Of a stretch of 43,191 nucleotides of DNA, positions 7,608 to 17,397 are shown in pieces. This stretch comes from JBEIJQ01 sp040380145. GTDB taxonomy: Bacteria > Bacteroidota > Bacteroidia > Chitinophagales > Saprospiraceae. Position 1 is the first letter of the stretch; each line of letters starts with the position of its first letter. A model generated the notes under the pieces. The model saw only the letters and a list, made by a program, of their open reading frames with translations, did not search any database and was not told where the DNA came from. The stretch spans positions 1 to 43,191 of the forward strand of contig JBEIJQ010000006.1 in the NCBI GenBank assembly GCA_040380145.1, read 5' to 3'. The translations under genes were made by a program, and so were the position numbers.

Positions 7608-9798
7608 CATCAGGGTTTCTGCAGTACGACCACCAGGGTCAACACCTCCGAATCGGCGACTATCCGCACCCAATAGGGTCCGGCGGGCAATTTTCCGAGA
7701 TCCATTTCGGCCCGGTCGACGCCCGTCACATTTTGGGCGGCTACCATGGCGCCGCGTGCATCGAACACTTGGAGCATGCCCGTGACGGCCCGGTCGAATA
7801 AGACCGAGAAATTTCCGGCGTTGGGGTTGGGGAAAATTGCAGCGGAAAGGGCGTTTTTCGGAGCCGACATGCGGGCCGGCGCGGCCGGCGTCTGCCATTC
7901 GAACGCTCCCCAATCGTATCCCGCGCCGGCCGGCCGCGGATTGCCGTTGAAATCCGAGGATGGTCCCGAAACCGCTTGGTCAATGGCCGGCGAGTTGGGC
8001 AACAGCGAGAAGTCGCCGTTGACGGGATCCGACCATCCGGGGTTTTGCGCCACGATTCCGGAGCACGAAAAGGTTCCCGTGCCGGAGTGGTTGTTGGCGC
8101 ACAACGCCTGTTCGACGATGCTGGATTGAAGCGAGGTGACAGCCCCTGCGCCTTCGGAGCGGAAATTTTTTGCCCCTAAAAAGAGGGTCACATTTTCCGA
8201 GAAAATGCTGTTGTTCAACGAGATATTGGAATTGGAGGCTCCCTGTACCAGGTTGGCCGCCGAACCGCCATATCCGGAAAGATTGGCGTAAAAATCACAG
8301 AAAGAAACCTGGATATTGGTCACCCCGCCGTTGAGCGCCTGGGCGACCAGTCCGCCGCCCTTTGAAAAGGAGGTGTTGGAGGCAAAAACAGAGTTTTCGA
8401 TCGCTCCCGCTGTTTGTGCATTGGCATTTTGGGCCGTGAACAACGCGCCCCCGCCCACGCCGGAATTGCCCCTGAAAAGGGAGCTCCGAACCTGTGCGTT
8501 TGTACGGCCGCCAGAGAGAGATACGGCCGCCAAGCCGCCGCCCCGTCCGGATTTGTTGCTTTCGAAAATGCAGTTTTCCACGGCCAGGCCATTGACGGGA
8601 ACACCTTTTTCGGCATAGATCGTCAATGCGGCATATCCCGTCGATTGATTGGCCGTGAAACGGCTGCGGGCCACCGTGCCGGTCATCGAACTGCCCAAGG
8701 TCTGGGCGAACATCGCCGCGCCGTTTTGGGCGGTGTTGCCGTTGAACTGCGCATCCTGCACCGAATACTGCAGCGTGCCGCCCGAACGACCGTTCAACCA
8801 GATCGCGCCCCCATTGCTCGTGGCGCTGTTGGCCTCGAACTGCGTTTCGGTGACCTGCAGGGAAAGCGTACCGCCGGAAACAGCATTCGCGGACAATGCC
8901 CCGCCGCGCTGGGAGGTGTTGCCGATGAACTGGCCGCCGGAGATCGACAGGCCCAAGACCCCGCTCAGTTGGGAGATGGCGGCAATGGCTCCTCCTTCGG
9001 TCGTGCTGTTGTTTTGGGAAAAAATACAGTTCACGAAAGTAGGCGCCGCTTGTCCCGATGCCGTAGCAAAAACATACACGGCTGCTCCGCGATTGCCGGC
9101 GGAGTTCCCTGAAAAGGTACAGTTTTCGAAAGCGGGGCTGGAAACCCCGTTGTTGGCGGTGATCCCCAAGCCTGCTCCTTGGATGGGCGCGTTGCCCGAG
9201 GCGATGCGGAAACCGTCCACGATCGTGGAGCTGCCGATGTTGTTGGCCTGCAAAATGCGGGCACAGTTGTCGGAAGCGTCGCCGGGCACCCCGATATCGC
9301 CGGAAAGCACCGTCGGATAACTGTTCCAATCGCGCACTTGTAGGTCGGGACAAGTCAGGTTGTCCGGGAAGCCGCCGTACATGGCGACTCCGGCTCTCAG
9401 ATCGAACACAGAGGATGGCTGGGAACCGGGATAGTAAGTGCCTTCGGCCACCCAAATCTGATCGCCCGAAGCAGCGGCGGCGAGACCGTTCTGCAGGTCG
9501 GTGAATGCGTTTTGCCACGAGTCGCCGTTGTTAGCTCCCGTGGCGTTGTCGTTCACGTAAATGACGTTGCCTACGGGCAGACAGCTGAAAATGCCGATTT
9601 GGTAGGTAAAAGTACAGACGGTGCTGTTGCCGCTGGCGTCTGTGGCGGTCATTGTGATCGTGACATTCTGGGATTGGGCGTAAACGGTTCCGGCAGCAGG
9701 CACCTGTTGCAAATTGGGCGTTCCGCAATTGTCGGATGCCGCGGCGAAGGCCGTGAAGTCGGGCAGCGCGATGGAAACGGTGCTCATGGTGTCCGAGT

Positions 9799-9976
9799 TG
9801 CCCGGACAAACACTGAAGGTCGGCGCCACGGCATCGGGCAGCGCGCCGACGGTCGCGGAAGCAGTGGCCGTGCAACCGCCCGCGCCTTGGACGGTGACGG
9901 TGTAAGATCCGGCTGCCAATCCGCCGAGGTCCTCGGTGGTGGCGCCGTTGTTCCAGGTATAGACGAAAGGTCCGTT
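9799..9976 (-). repeat. Intragenic repeat copy A (HYR-to-SprB junction)
   Basis: This stretch is nearly identical to 10492-10669 at a fixed offset of 693 bases. It encodes the start of a HYR domain and the preceding Ig-like repeat (GNGPFVYTWNNGATTEDLGG and VQGAGGCTA). The DNA identity suggests recent duplication or gene conversion. Confidence 0.75.
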
Positions 9977-10491
9977 GCCGCCGAGCGTGAGATTGACCGC
10001 ACCGGAGTTGGCGTTGCAGGGCGTGGCGGTGCCCGTGGCGGAGGCGGAAACGGCTGTGAAAATAATATTGGCCGCTGCAGTGGCGGTGCTGCCACAGGCA
10101 TCGGTGGCGGTGACGGCGTAGGTGCCGGCCGCAAGTCCGGTGCGGTTGACAGCCGTGGTCCCGTCGTTCCACAAATAAGTGTACGGAGTGGCGCCGCCCG
10201 TCACCGATAGGCTGATGCTGCCCGTGCCGCCGCCGCAGCCGGGCGAGGTGGGCGTGGCCGTGGCAAGGGGCGTGCCGCCCGTCCGCTGGACGGTGAACGA
10301 ACACGAGGCGGTGTTGCCAGAAGCATCCGTGGCCACGAGTGTAACGGTCGTATTACCGATGCCCGCGACCGCCGTTCCGGGCGCCGGGGATTGGGTGACG
10401 GTAGGCGTGCCACAGTTGTCGGCAGCGGCCGCATTGGGCAAATAGTTCGGCAGGGCCGCGCCGCAGTTGGCGCCCATTGAAAGGGTCTGGC

Positions 10492-10669
10492 TGCCCGGAC
10501 AAACACTGAATGTCGGCGCCACGGCATCGGGCAACGTGCCCACGGTCGCGGCGGCAGTGGCCGTGCAACCGCCCGCGCCTTGGACGGTGACGGTGTAAGA
10601 ACCGGCTGCCAGTCCGCCGAGGTCCTCGGTGGTGGCGCCGTTGTTCCAACCAAAACCGAACGGTCCAGT
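10492..10669 (-). repeat. Intragenic repeat copy B
   Basis: The second copy of the repeat at 9799-9976, with only scattered base differences over about 150 bases. It encodes GPFGFGWNNGATTEDLGG and VQGAGGCTA followed by the other HYR domain. Confidence 0.75.
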
Positions 10670-11503
10670 ACCGGTCACGGATAAGTTGACTGATCCGTTG
10701 TTTCCGTTGCAACTGGCTCCGGTGGAGGCAGTGGACAAACTCGGTCTTGGATTGACGGTCACGTTGGTGGTAAGGGTGGTGCTGCATCCACCTGCATCGG
10801 TTATCGACAGCGAATAAGTGCCAGAGGAGTTGACAGCGTTGGCGGCAGTGGTTCGCCCGTTGCTCCAAGAGTAGGCGAAAGGAGCCGTTCCGCCGCTCAC
10901 ATTGGCGGTCAGCGTGCCCTGATCGCAGAAATTGGTGCCTCCCGTCAGAGTGGCGTTCACGGGAATGAAACTGGCCGAGGCCGATGCGGTGCATCCTTGT
11001 CCGTCTGTAGTGGTGACGACATAGGTGCCGGGAGAGTTCGCCGCGATAGAAGCGGTGGTGGCGCCGGTGGACCATGCATAGGTGCAGGTCGGCGTCGGGG
11101 TCACCCGACGGGCGTTGGTCGAAGTAAAAGATCCGTTGCGGATGGTCGTGCCCGTACCCGAGTTCAGCTGGTAACCCTGCGTGCCGCTGGTCTGGTTGCC
11201 GTCCAAGTGCACCTCGAATACATTGGTGCTTTCATAAAGGATGATCCGTCCGTTGTTGATCACCCGTCCACCACCGCTGAAGTGGACGATGTTGTTGAAG
11301 CAGACCACCAATTGCCGGTTGGGGGCGGAACCAACGGTTTGGTATGTAATGTCGCCGGGATCGGCCACCCAATCGTCCCAAACCAGTGCGATGGCCGACC
11401 CCAGGATATTGGAGGGCAGCGGGACATTGGCGGCGTTGGTGCTGTAGGGACCGGCACCGAACTGAATAAAACCGTTGGTGACGATGCCGAACTGGGTCAT
11501 CGG

Positions 11504-14500
11504 CTAACCATAATACATAAAGGTGAAGCCGATGGGATGGGGGCCGCTGGCGGCATCGTCGCCCGAAGGTCCGGCGTTGGCGCCACAGGCGACGAAATTG
11601 TTGCTGATCGTAGTGGCCGTGTTGTACCCCACAAAGTCATTGCAGTCGGTATTGTTGGCCATCAAGGTCGTGGAAAAGTTGGCGCAGTTGGCCACCAAAG
11701 GAACCGGTGCGATAGTGGCCGTAGGAACGCTTACCGGCACGGAAGCGGTGGCCGTACAACCGGAAACATCCGTCACGGTCAATGCATAGGTGCCCGAAAT
11801 GCTGGCGGTGATGCCCGAAACCGTGGCTCCGTTGGACCAAGCGTATGTGTTGCAGGGATTGGGGGTGATGCGCCGGGCATCGGTCGAAACCAGTGCGCCG
11901 CTTCGGATGGTCACGCCGGTGCCGGAATTGAGCTGAAAACCCTGCGTGGCACTGCTCGAATTACAGGTCAGGTGCAGTTCGACGACATTGGTGCTTTCGT
12001 ACAAGATGATCCGTCCGGAAGTCAAGGTGGAGGCTTCCGTGGCGTGGGTCATGTTGTTGAAACAAACGATCAGTCGGCGGTTGGGGGCGGTGCCCGTGGT
12101 GCCGTAGGTGATGTCGCCCGAAGTGGCCACCCAGTCGTCCCACGCGAGGGCGATGGCGCTGGTGAAGGTATTGTTGGGGAAAGGGGAATCTTCCCAAAAG
12201 GTGCTGATGGCTCCACCGCCCAGTTGTATGACCCCATTGGTGGCAATGGAGAATTGCGTGAAAGTCTGCCCGTAAAACTTGAAATTGAAGCCGATGTTGT
12301 AGGGTCCTCCCGCCACATCGTCGCCGGTCGGACCGGCATTGGCCAAGCAGGTAGCGAAATTGTTGGCGAAAGTGGTCACTGTGTAACTGTTGCCACAAGA
12401 TCCCGAGGATTCCAGGTTGACGGGAAGACTGCAAGCTCCGCCCGGCCTGGTCGATACGATTTCGGCCAACGGGGCCGGCAGGTTGGTCAGGGTCGCACCG
12501 GCGGTGGCCGTACAGCCCGCGCCGTCGTTGATCGAAACCGTGTAGGTGCCCGGATTGACGACGGTGACGATGCGCGTGTTGCCCCCATTGTTCCAAGTGT
12601 AAGTCCAAGGAGTGTTGTTGCCCACTCCGTCGTTGGCATCGAGCTGGGAGGAAACGCCCGGGCACAGCGAAAGATTGCCGGCGATCGAAAGGTTGGGCGG
12701 GGTGACACTGGTGTAGGTCACCGAGGCCGTTGCGGTGTCCGTGCCGAATTGGTTGGTTACGGTCAAAACCACCGTGTAGGTGCCCGGCGCAGCGTAGGAG
12801 TGCGTAGGGTTGATCGTCGTGGAAGTGTTGCCGTCGCCGAAATTCCACAGCCATGCGGTGGGGATGTTGGCCGATTGGTCGGTGAAGGAAAAATCACCGA
12901 AGCAGTTGATCTGCGAATTGACGCTGAACTGCGCCGTAGGGGCCGTAACCGGTGTGGTGCAGAAAGTGGGCAGATCAAATGCCTGGGTGCCGTCGGCTCG
13001 GGAGTTGGTGCTGCCCTGTACCGCGCTGAATCCAAGACCACGGTTGGCAAATGCTTCCCAGATCAAACAGCGGTTCGCACCACCGTAGTTCAGCATGTCG
13101 GCCTGCAAAATGGCGTCGCGGCCATCCACGAAACCGGGATTGCAGGGCTGCAGCTTCATCGCGTCGAGCACGAGACGGATCGCTACATTGTTGCCGCCGT
13201 TGCCGTTGTACATGTCGGGATCGAAGCCGTAACGATCGATCAGGGCCCAGGTCATGTCCCAAAGCATCGAACACCAGACCGAGCCTACTCCGTGGGGCAC
13301 GGAAAAGGTCTTGATGTTGTCGTAGGTCACCGGGTTCACGGCCAGATTGGTGGAATAGGGGTAATTGCGGATGCCGACGCCGGTCACGGGCTGCCCCATC
13401 AGATAGGTGCCGATGCCGCGCACGTTGGGTCCCGCATCGTTGGGCTCGATGGTCAACACGAGGGCCAACCAGTCGGACCAGCCTTCGCCCATCTGCTCTT
13501 CGTTGTTGAGGCAAGAACTGTTGGCCGGACCGCCCGTCAAACGGGTGGAAACGCCGTGGCCGTATTCGTGCGCGATCACGCCGTTGTCGAGGTCGCTGTC
13601 GCGGTTGGGGTTGGTGTTGGTCCAAACGAACATCTGCATGCGCCCGGACTGCCCGTCGGGAGGCGTGGAAAAGTTGGCGTTGTTGGTGCCGCTGCCGTCC
13701 TGGGCATCGGCCACTACCGCATCGTTGGCAGTACCGCCGCGGCCGTAGTTGTTGGCCTGGAAGTTGCCGCCCGGTTCGTCGAAACCGTAATGGTACAGCA
13801 CATCGTGCACAAAGTTGTTCCAAAAAAACAGGTTCGTGATGGCCGGATCTTGGTAAGTGGAGGGCGCTTGGGCCAAATTGAGCGCGTGGTCGAATGTGAG
13901 CGTCGCCCCGCCGTTGGGACTGTACCCGGGTACATTGTTGTTGTCGGCATCTTCGGAGGCCCAAACATTGTTGCCACGAGTAATGGTGTACTCGGCACCG
14001 TTGGCGCCGTTGGTGTCGTGCCAGCCATAAGGAGAGGCCAGTGCATCGTCCGGGTTGCTGACCAAGGTGCGGCTGCCATGATTGGGACTTTCCAACGGGG
14101 GGGCAAAAACGCGGTAACTGCCTGCCATGGGAGCGTCCTCCGGTATGTCAGAGAAAATTCCGTTTTCTTTTTTTACCCAAAAATCTTCCTCCGACAAGTG
14201 GGCACGGCAATCGTGGGCGTGTTCGGGGCCGTCGAAATGGCAGCGGACGGTCCAGTTGTCTTTTTCCAAAAAAGCGCCCGTCCGGGCGTCCACCCGGATG
14301 TTCCACCAGTCGGGATTTCGGACATCGTCGATGTTGACGTTCCAGGCCAGCACGAGGCTGTCGCCGACCGGCTGGTAGCAAAGTTCGACGGTGATGTTTT
14401 CGCGCGAAATGCCCGATCCGACAAAGGTGTAGCGGGGAGATTTCGGGTCGCCGGCGTCTTGCAGGGCCATTTCGCCCGATGGCTTGACACCGAGATGGGC

Positions 14501-14869
14501 CGCGGCATAAAAAACGGCTTCTTCGGGCGACAGGCCCGGGGCAACGGCGGTTGCCCTTGCCGCAACGCCCGACAGGAAACGGTTGGCCCAATGTACGATC
14601 TTTCCGTCCTGGACGGCGACGGAGGTGATCGCGTTGTGGATCTTGATCCCTTGGTAGGTCTGGTTGACATACAGGTGGGTCAGGCCGCTGTGGTGCGTCG
14701 GATAGTTGTCGGTCAGCACAAAACGGCAGTCTTCACTGCCAAGACCGTGCGCAGGTGCGGCCACATCCCTCAGGAATCCTTCCACCAGTGCCTGCGCTTC
14801 TTGGGCGCGAAGGGTTCCCGCCAAGGCTAACAGCAAAAAAACACTTGCCGCCGAGTAAATTTTTTTCAT
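11504..14869 (-). CDS. Fungalysin-type (M36) metalloprotease, N-terminal part truncated by amber codon
   Basis: The open part encodes 1121 residues. A signal peptide (MKKIYSAASVFLLLALAGTLRA) leads into an FTP-type propeptide (about 50-130). The M36 catalytic domain carries the zinc motif HEYGH at about 434-438 and GEGWSDW at about 461-467, which supplies the third ligand. A PKD domain follows (about 643-718, with WNFGDGNTSTTINPTHSYAAPGTYT), then SprB-like and beta-sandwich modules. The frame ends in ...FMYYG-TAG at 11504, in the middle of a second beta-sandwich copy. The first copy reads FYGQTF at the same place, so TAG most simply replaces CAG. The enzyme as encoded has its catalytic domain but lacks its T9SS sorting signal, so secretion should fail unless the codon is read through. 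Confidence 0.9.
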   Translation of the reverse strand: MKKIYSAASVFLLLALAGTLRAQEAQALVEGFLRDVAAPAHGLGSEDCRFVLTDNYPTHHSGLTHLYVNQTYQGIKIHNAITSVAVQDGKIVHWANRFLSGVAARATAVAPGLSPEEAVFYAAAHLGVKPSGEMALQDAGDPKSPRYTFVGSGISRENITVELCYQPVGDSLVLAWNVNIDDVRNPDWWNIRVDARTGAFLEKDNWTVRCHFDGPEHAHDCRAHLSEEDFWVKKENGIFSDIPEDAPMAGSYRVFAPPLESPNHGSRTLVSNPDDALASPYGWHDTNGANGAEYTITRGNNVWASEDADNNNVPGYSPNGGATLTFDHALNLAQAPSTYQDPAITNLFFWNNFVHDVLYHYGFDEPGGNFQANNYGRGGTANDAVVADAQDGSGTNNANFSTPPDGQSGRMQMFVWTNTNPNRDSDLDNGVIAHEYGHGVSTRLTGGPANSSCLNNEEQMGEGWSDWLALVLTIEPNDAGPNVRGIGTYLMGQPVTGVGIRNYPYSTNLAVNPVTYDNIKTFSVPHGVGSVWCSMLWDMTWALIDRYGFDPDMYNGNGGNNVAIRLVLDAMKLQPCNPGFVDGRDAILQADMLNYGGANRCLIWEAFANRGLGFSAVQGSTNSRADGTQAFDLPTFCTTPVTAPTAQFSVNSQINCFGDFSFTDQSANIPTAWLWNFGDGNTSTTINPTHSYAAPGTYTVVLTVTNQFGTDTATASVTYTSVTPPNLSIAGNLSLCPGVSSQLDANDGVGNNTPWTYTWNNGGNTRIVTVVNPGTYTVSINDGAGCTATAGATLTNLPAPLAEIVSTRPGGACSLPVNLESSGSCGNSYTVTTFANNFATCLANAGPTGDDVAGGPYNIGFNFKFYGQTFTQFSIATNGVIQLGGGAISTFWEDSPFPNNTFTSAIALAWDDWVATSGDITYGTTGTAPNRRLIVCFNNMTHATEASTLTSGRIILYESTNVVELHLTCNSSSATQGFQLNSGTGVTIRSGALVSTDARRITPNPCNTYAWSNGATVSGITASISGTYALTVTDVSGCTATASVPVSVPTATIAPVPLVANCANFSTTLMANNTDCNDFVGYNTATTISNNFVACGANAGPSGDDAASGPHPIGFTFMYYG

Positions 14870-14962
14870 AAGGTTCGGTAGGATTGGTTTTTGAAAAGTC
14901 GAGAGTGAATTCCGAAGTCTTGTTTATTCTTATTTCTAAAAAAAGGCAAAAAAGGGTGTGGT

Positions 14963-15219
14963 TCAGTCCGTTCGGGCGCCGTTGACGGCTTCTACGCCAC
15001 GGATTTCGGGGATCTGGTTGCGAATGGCCTGTTCCACGCCGGCTTTCATGGTCATCGCGGACATCAGGCAGTGTTGGCGTTGCCCAGCCAGCGGACTTTG
15101 AGCAGATTGTCTTCGGTGAGCTCGACCACTTCGACATCGCCGCCGTCCACGTGCAGGTGGGGGCGGATGGTGTCCAAAGCGCTGTTGATCCGTTCGAGCA
15201 GTTCTTGGGGAATGTTCAT
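14963..15219 (-). pseudogene. NifU-like Fe-S scaffold protein, frameshifted
   Basis: The small gene starts at the ATG at 15219 with MNIPQELLERINSALDTIRP, then HLHVDGGDVEVVEL and KVRWLGN, a typical stand-alone NifU C-terminal domain (Nfu), which carries Fe-S clusters to client proteins. The frame then runs into a stop at 15064-15066. The remaining protein continues perfectly in the next frame: CLMSAMTMKAGVEQAIRNQI, then PEIRGVEAVNG, stop at 14963. Restoring one T between 15079 and 15078 gives GNCQHCLMS, the expected CxxC motif, and an 85-residue protein. The deletion thus removes the first cluster cysteine. It may be a sequencing error or a true lesion. Confidence 0.85.
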
Positions 15220-15326
15220 TTCAAAAAGAATTTTCAATGGGTAAAAATACAAAAAACCGACGAAGCCGAACGGGATTGCTGTCCAACTGTCGACAAAACG
15301 GCCGCTTGCCGACAATTGTTCGGTCT

Positions 15327-17393
15327 TTACTCTGGCGAAATGCGCCGAAATACCGCCGGCGTGCCCACTGGGGCAGCAATCGTTTTCCATCCTTTTTCGT
15401 CCACCGATTCCCCCGTGACGAGATGCCGCCAGCTCCCCCCGGGGAAATACATACGCACGGTTTTGGCTCCCGCCTCGACCACCGGTGCGAAAAGCAGGTC
15501 GCCGCCCAGCATAAAATGGTTTTGCAGTCCGACGCATTCCGGATCGTCGGGATAGTGCAGCCACAGGTGGCGCGCCACGGGCCAGCCCCGCTCGGCGGCC
15601 TCGGAGTATGCCCGCAGCAGTTCCGGGCGGATGCTCTCCCGCAAATGGGCCATGCGGGCATAAAAACCGGCCACGGCGGTATCGGAATAGACCTGTAGGT
15701 TGTCGGATGGGCGCAGGCTTTCGTGTGTGCGGAAAACCGGGCTGAAAGCGCCCAGTTCGATCCAGCGCAGCAGCAGTTCGCGGCTGCGGACCATCCGCAC
15801 CGGAAAGCGCCGGACGCTCGTGAAGCCGCCCACATCGCCGTGGTTGACGGCGATCCCGCTGAGGCCCGACGACAACAAAGACGGCACCACGGATCCGATG
15901 CCGTCGTGCCGCCCCCAAGCGGTGTTCTGGTCGCCCGCCCAATAAAAAGGCGAGTGCTGCGCCGCACCGGAAAATCCCGACCGGGAGAAAAACGCGGCCG
16001 TCCCCTCCCGACCGGCCTCGACGATCGCTTCGCGGTTCACCCGCGCCCAATCCACGGGATAACGGTTGTGGTACTCGGCGCCAGTGCGGCCGTCGAACAA
16101 TCGGGCATCGGTCGGCAACCATTCGCCGAAATCGGCCATCCAGCCCGAAAAACCGTTGCCGAGGAGTTCTTTTTTCAGCAGTTCCTTTGTCCAGGCCGCG
16201 CAGCCCGGATGGGTGAAGTCCAACAGATAGGCGTTGAACCCGGTGGCCTTGACGGCGTAGTCGCTTCCGTCGTCCCTTTTCACGAAATACCCTTTTCGGC
16301 GGGCTTCCTCGAACAGCGGACCGCGTTCCACCAGAAATGGATTGGCGTACCCCAACACGCGGATGCCCCGGCTCTCCATTTTTTCGATCCAACGGCGCAG
16401 GTCGGGGTATTGGGCCGAATCGGCCTGCCAGTACCACCAGAGCTGCGAGCCGAAGGGCGTTTGGCGCCTTCCGACCCAGTCTTGGATCCAAACGGCGGAA
16501 ATCCTGGCGCCCGCCCGTTCGAGCACGGCCGTTTTGCGCTCCACTTCGGCGGGTCCGCCCTGCAGCCCCAGCACATTGCCGGCCATCCATTCGGGCAGGG
16601 CGGGCGGGCGGCCGTTGTCGGCCGTGAACGCTTCCAAGCGGGCCAGCGGCGATCGGTGCACATACAGGTCCAGCGCGATCGAATCCGCCCAAACGGAGAT
16701 TCCCCAACGGCTTTTTTCCGAAAAATCGAACTCCATGCGGGCGTCTCCGCGCACAAAAACGGTCTTGCCCGCGGTGCTGTTGACCACCGGTATCGGGCAC
16801 AGCGAAGCGAACGGCCCGCCCGCTGCGCTGAAAAGGCGCGTCCATCCGGTGATGGGCCGGTCGCCGCGGCCGATACCCTGCTCCTCGACCCACAGGGGCA
16901 CTTTTTTTCCCGTCAGTTCGACATGCGAAGCCTGTTCGCCCAAGCCCAAAAATCGCTCTTCCGGCGTCTTGCCCAGCCATAGGCGGACCGCGCCGAAACG
17001 CGGAGCTTCGCCCGAGAAGGCGATCCGCAGCCGCACAACGCTGTCGGCCACGTTTTCGACGGTGAGCTCAAAGGGATTTTCGCCGAGCAGGCCCAACAAT
17101 CGGTTTCCGCCGACCGTTTCGATCTTCAACGAACGCTCGGCAACGACCTTTTTTTTTCGAAAAAAAAAGCTGCCCCTGGAAAAGCGCACTTTCGCAGCGA
17201 AGTGTTCGGCCTCCAAAAAGCCCGTTCCGCCGTCGGGGTCGAAGGACAGAAACAGTACGGGATCCGCGCGTCCGGGCGCGAAAATCCCGTATCCGCCCAC
17301 CACTGCGCCGATGGTTGCCTGGGAGGCCAGCCGGACGGAAAAAAGGGAGGCCCCGAGCAGCAGAAAAGCGGTGAACGGCCAGCGGGACGCCAT
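15327..17393 (-). CDS. Glycoside hydrolase family 31, YihQ (sulfoquinovosidase)-like, secreted
   Basis: A 688-residue GH31 enzyme with an N-terminal signal peptide (MASRWPFTAFLLLGASLFSV). GH31 alpha-glycosidases hydrolyse with retention. The presumed nucleophile lies in GFSGWMADFGEWLPTDA and the acid/base in FYWAGDQNTAW, both arranged as in E. coli YihQ. The segment AVWIQDWVGRRQTPFGSQLW resembles the part of YihQ that holds the sulfonate-binding arginine and tryptophan, so a sulfoquinovoside or another acidic or plain alpha-glycoside could be the substrate; this is inference. An RFPVRMVRSRELLLRWIELG segment and a C-terminal beta-domain complete the fold. It starts five bases after the stop of the cyclophilin gene, suggesting cotranscription. 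Confidence 0.88.
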   Translation of the reverse strand: MASRWPFTAFLLLGASLFSVRLASQATIGAVVGGYGIFAPGRADPVLFLSFDPDGGTGFLEAEHFAAKVRFSRGSFFFRKKKVVAERSLKIETVGGNRLLGLLGENPFELTVENVADSVVRLRIAFSGEAPRFGAVRLWLGKTPEERFLGLGEQASHVELTGKKVPLWVEEQGIGRGDRPITGWTRLFSAAGGPFASLCPIPVVNSTAGKTVFVRGDARMEFDFSEKSRWGISVWADSIALDLYVHRSPLARLEAFTADNGRPPALPEWMAGNVLGLQGGPAEVERKTAVLERAGARISAVWIQDWVGRRQTPFGSQLWWYWQADSAQYPDLRRWIEKMESRGIRVLGYANPFLVERGPLFEEARRKGYFVKRDDGSDYAVKATGFNAYLLDFTHPGCAAWTKELLKKELLGNGFSGWMADFGEWLPTDARLFDGRTGAEYHNRYPVDWARVNREAIVEAGREGTAAFFSRSGFSGAAQHSPFYWAGDQNTAWGRHDGIGSVVPSLLSSGLSGIAVNHGDVGGFTSVRRFPVRMVRSRELLLRWIELGAFSPVFRTHESLRPSDNLQVYSDTAVAGFYARMAHLRESIRPELLRAYSEAAERGWPVARHLWLHYPDDPECVGLQNHFMLGGDLLFAPVVEAGAKTVRMYFPGGSWRHLVTGESVDEKGWKTIAAPVGTPAVFRRISPE

Positions 17394-17397
17394 TTCG

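Larger units (their letters stand above)
7610..11503 (-). pseudogene. C-terminal part of the M36 protease/adhesin gene: HYR, SprB-like repeats, beta-helix, T9SS sorting domain
   Basis: This segment is the in-frame continuation of the metalloprotease gene after an amber codon at 11504-11506. The next in-frame ATG is at 11500, giving 1296 residues if translated alone, but with no signal peptide. In order it contains the rest of a beta-sandwich module (ATNG/VTNG-FIQFG type), Ig-like SprB-type repeats (TYAWSTGATT, FAYSWSNGRTT), two HYR domains (each with DAVAPTFSVCPG and DNCGTP), a parallel beta-helix (YVNDNATGANNGDSW, then many NSATSNGGAIW-like turns), and a ~80-residue T9SS type A sorting domain starting FPNPNAGNFSV. 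Without the amber codon the product would be a 2418-residue secreted enzyme. As sequenced, this half is probably not expressed or not exported. Confidence 0.8.

Noticed and set aside
11504..11506. Stop codon recoding (selenocysteine or pyrrolysine) at the amber codon
   Set aside because: The paralogous module has glutamine there, nothing resembles a recoding element, and no other gene in the window needs TAG readthrough. Natural suppression remains possible but is unsupported.
10997..14830. A 1277-codon open frame on the plus strand, antisense to the metalloprotease
   Set aside because: It is a shadow of the high-GC, repeat-rich coding strand. Its translation is low-complexity (G, V, R, H rich) without domains or a signal, while the minus strand has a complete M36 protease with all motifs.
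15064..16980. A 638-codon minus-strand frame covering the GH31 region
   Set aside because: It overlaps the GH31 gene in another frame and is arginine/glycine-rich noise; only its last ~50 codons are real, being the start of the NifU-like gene.
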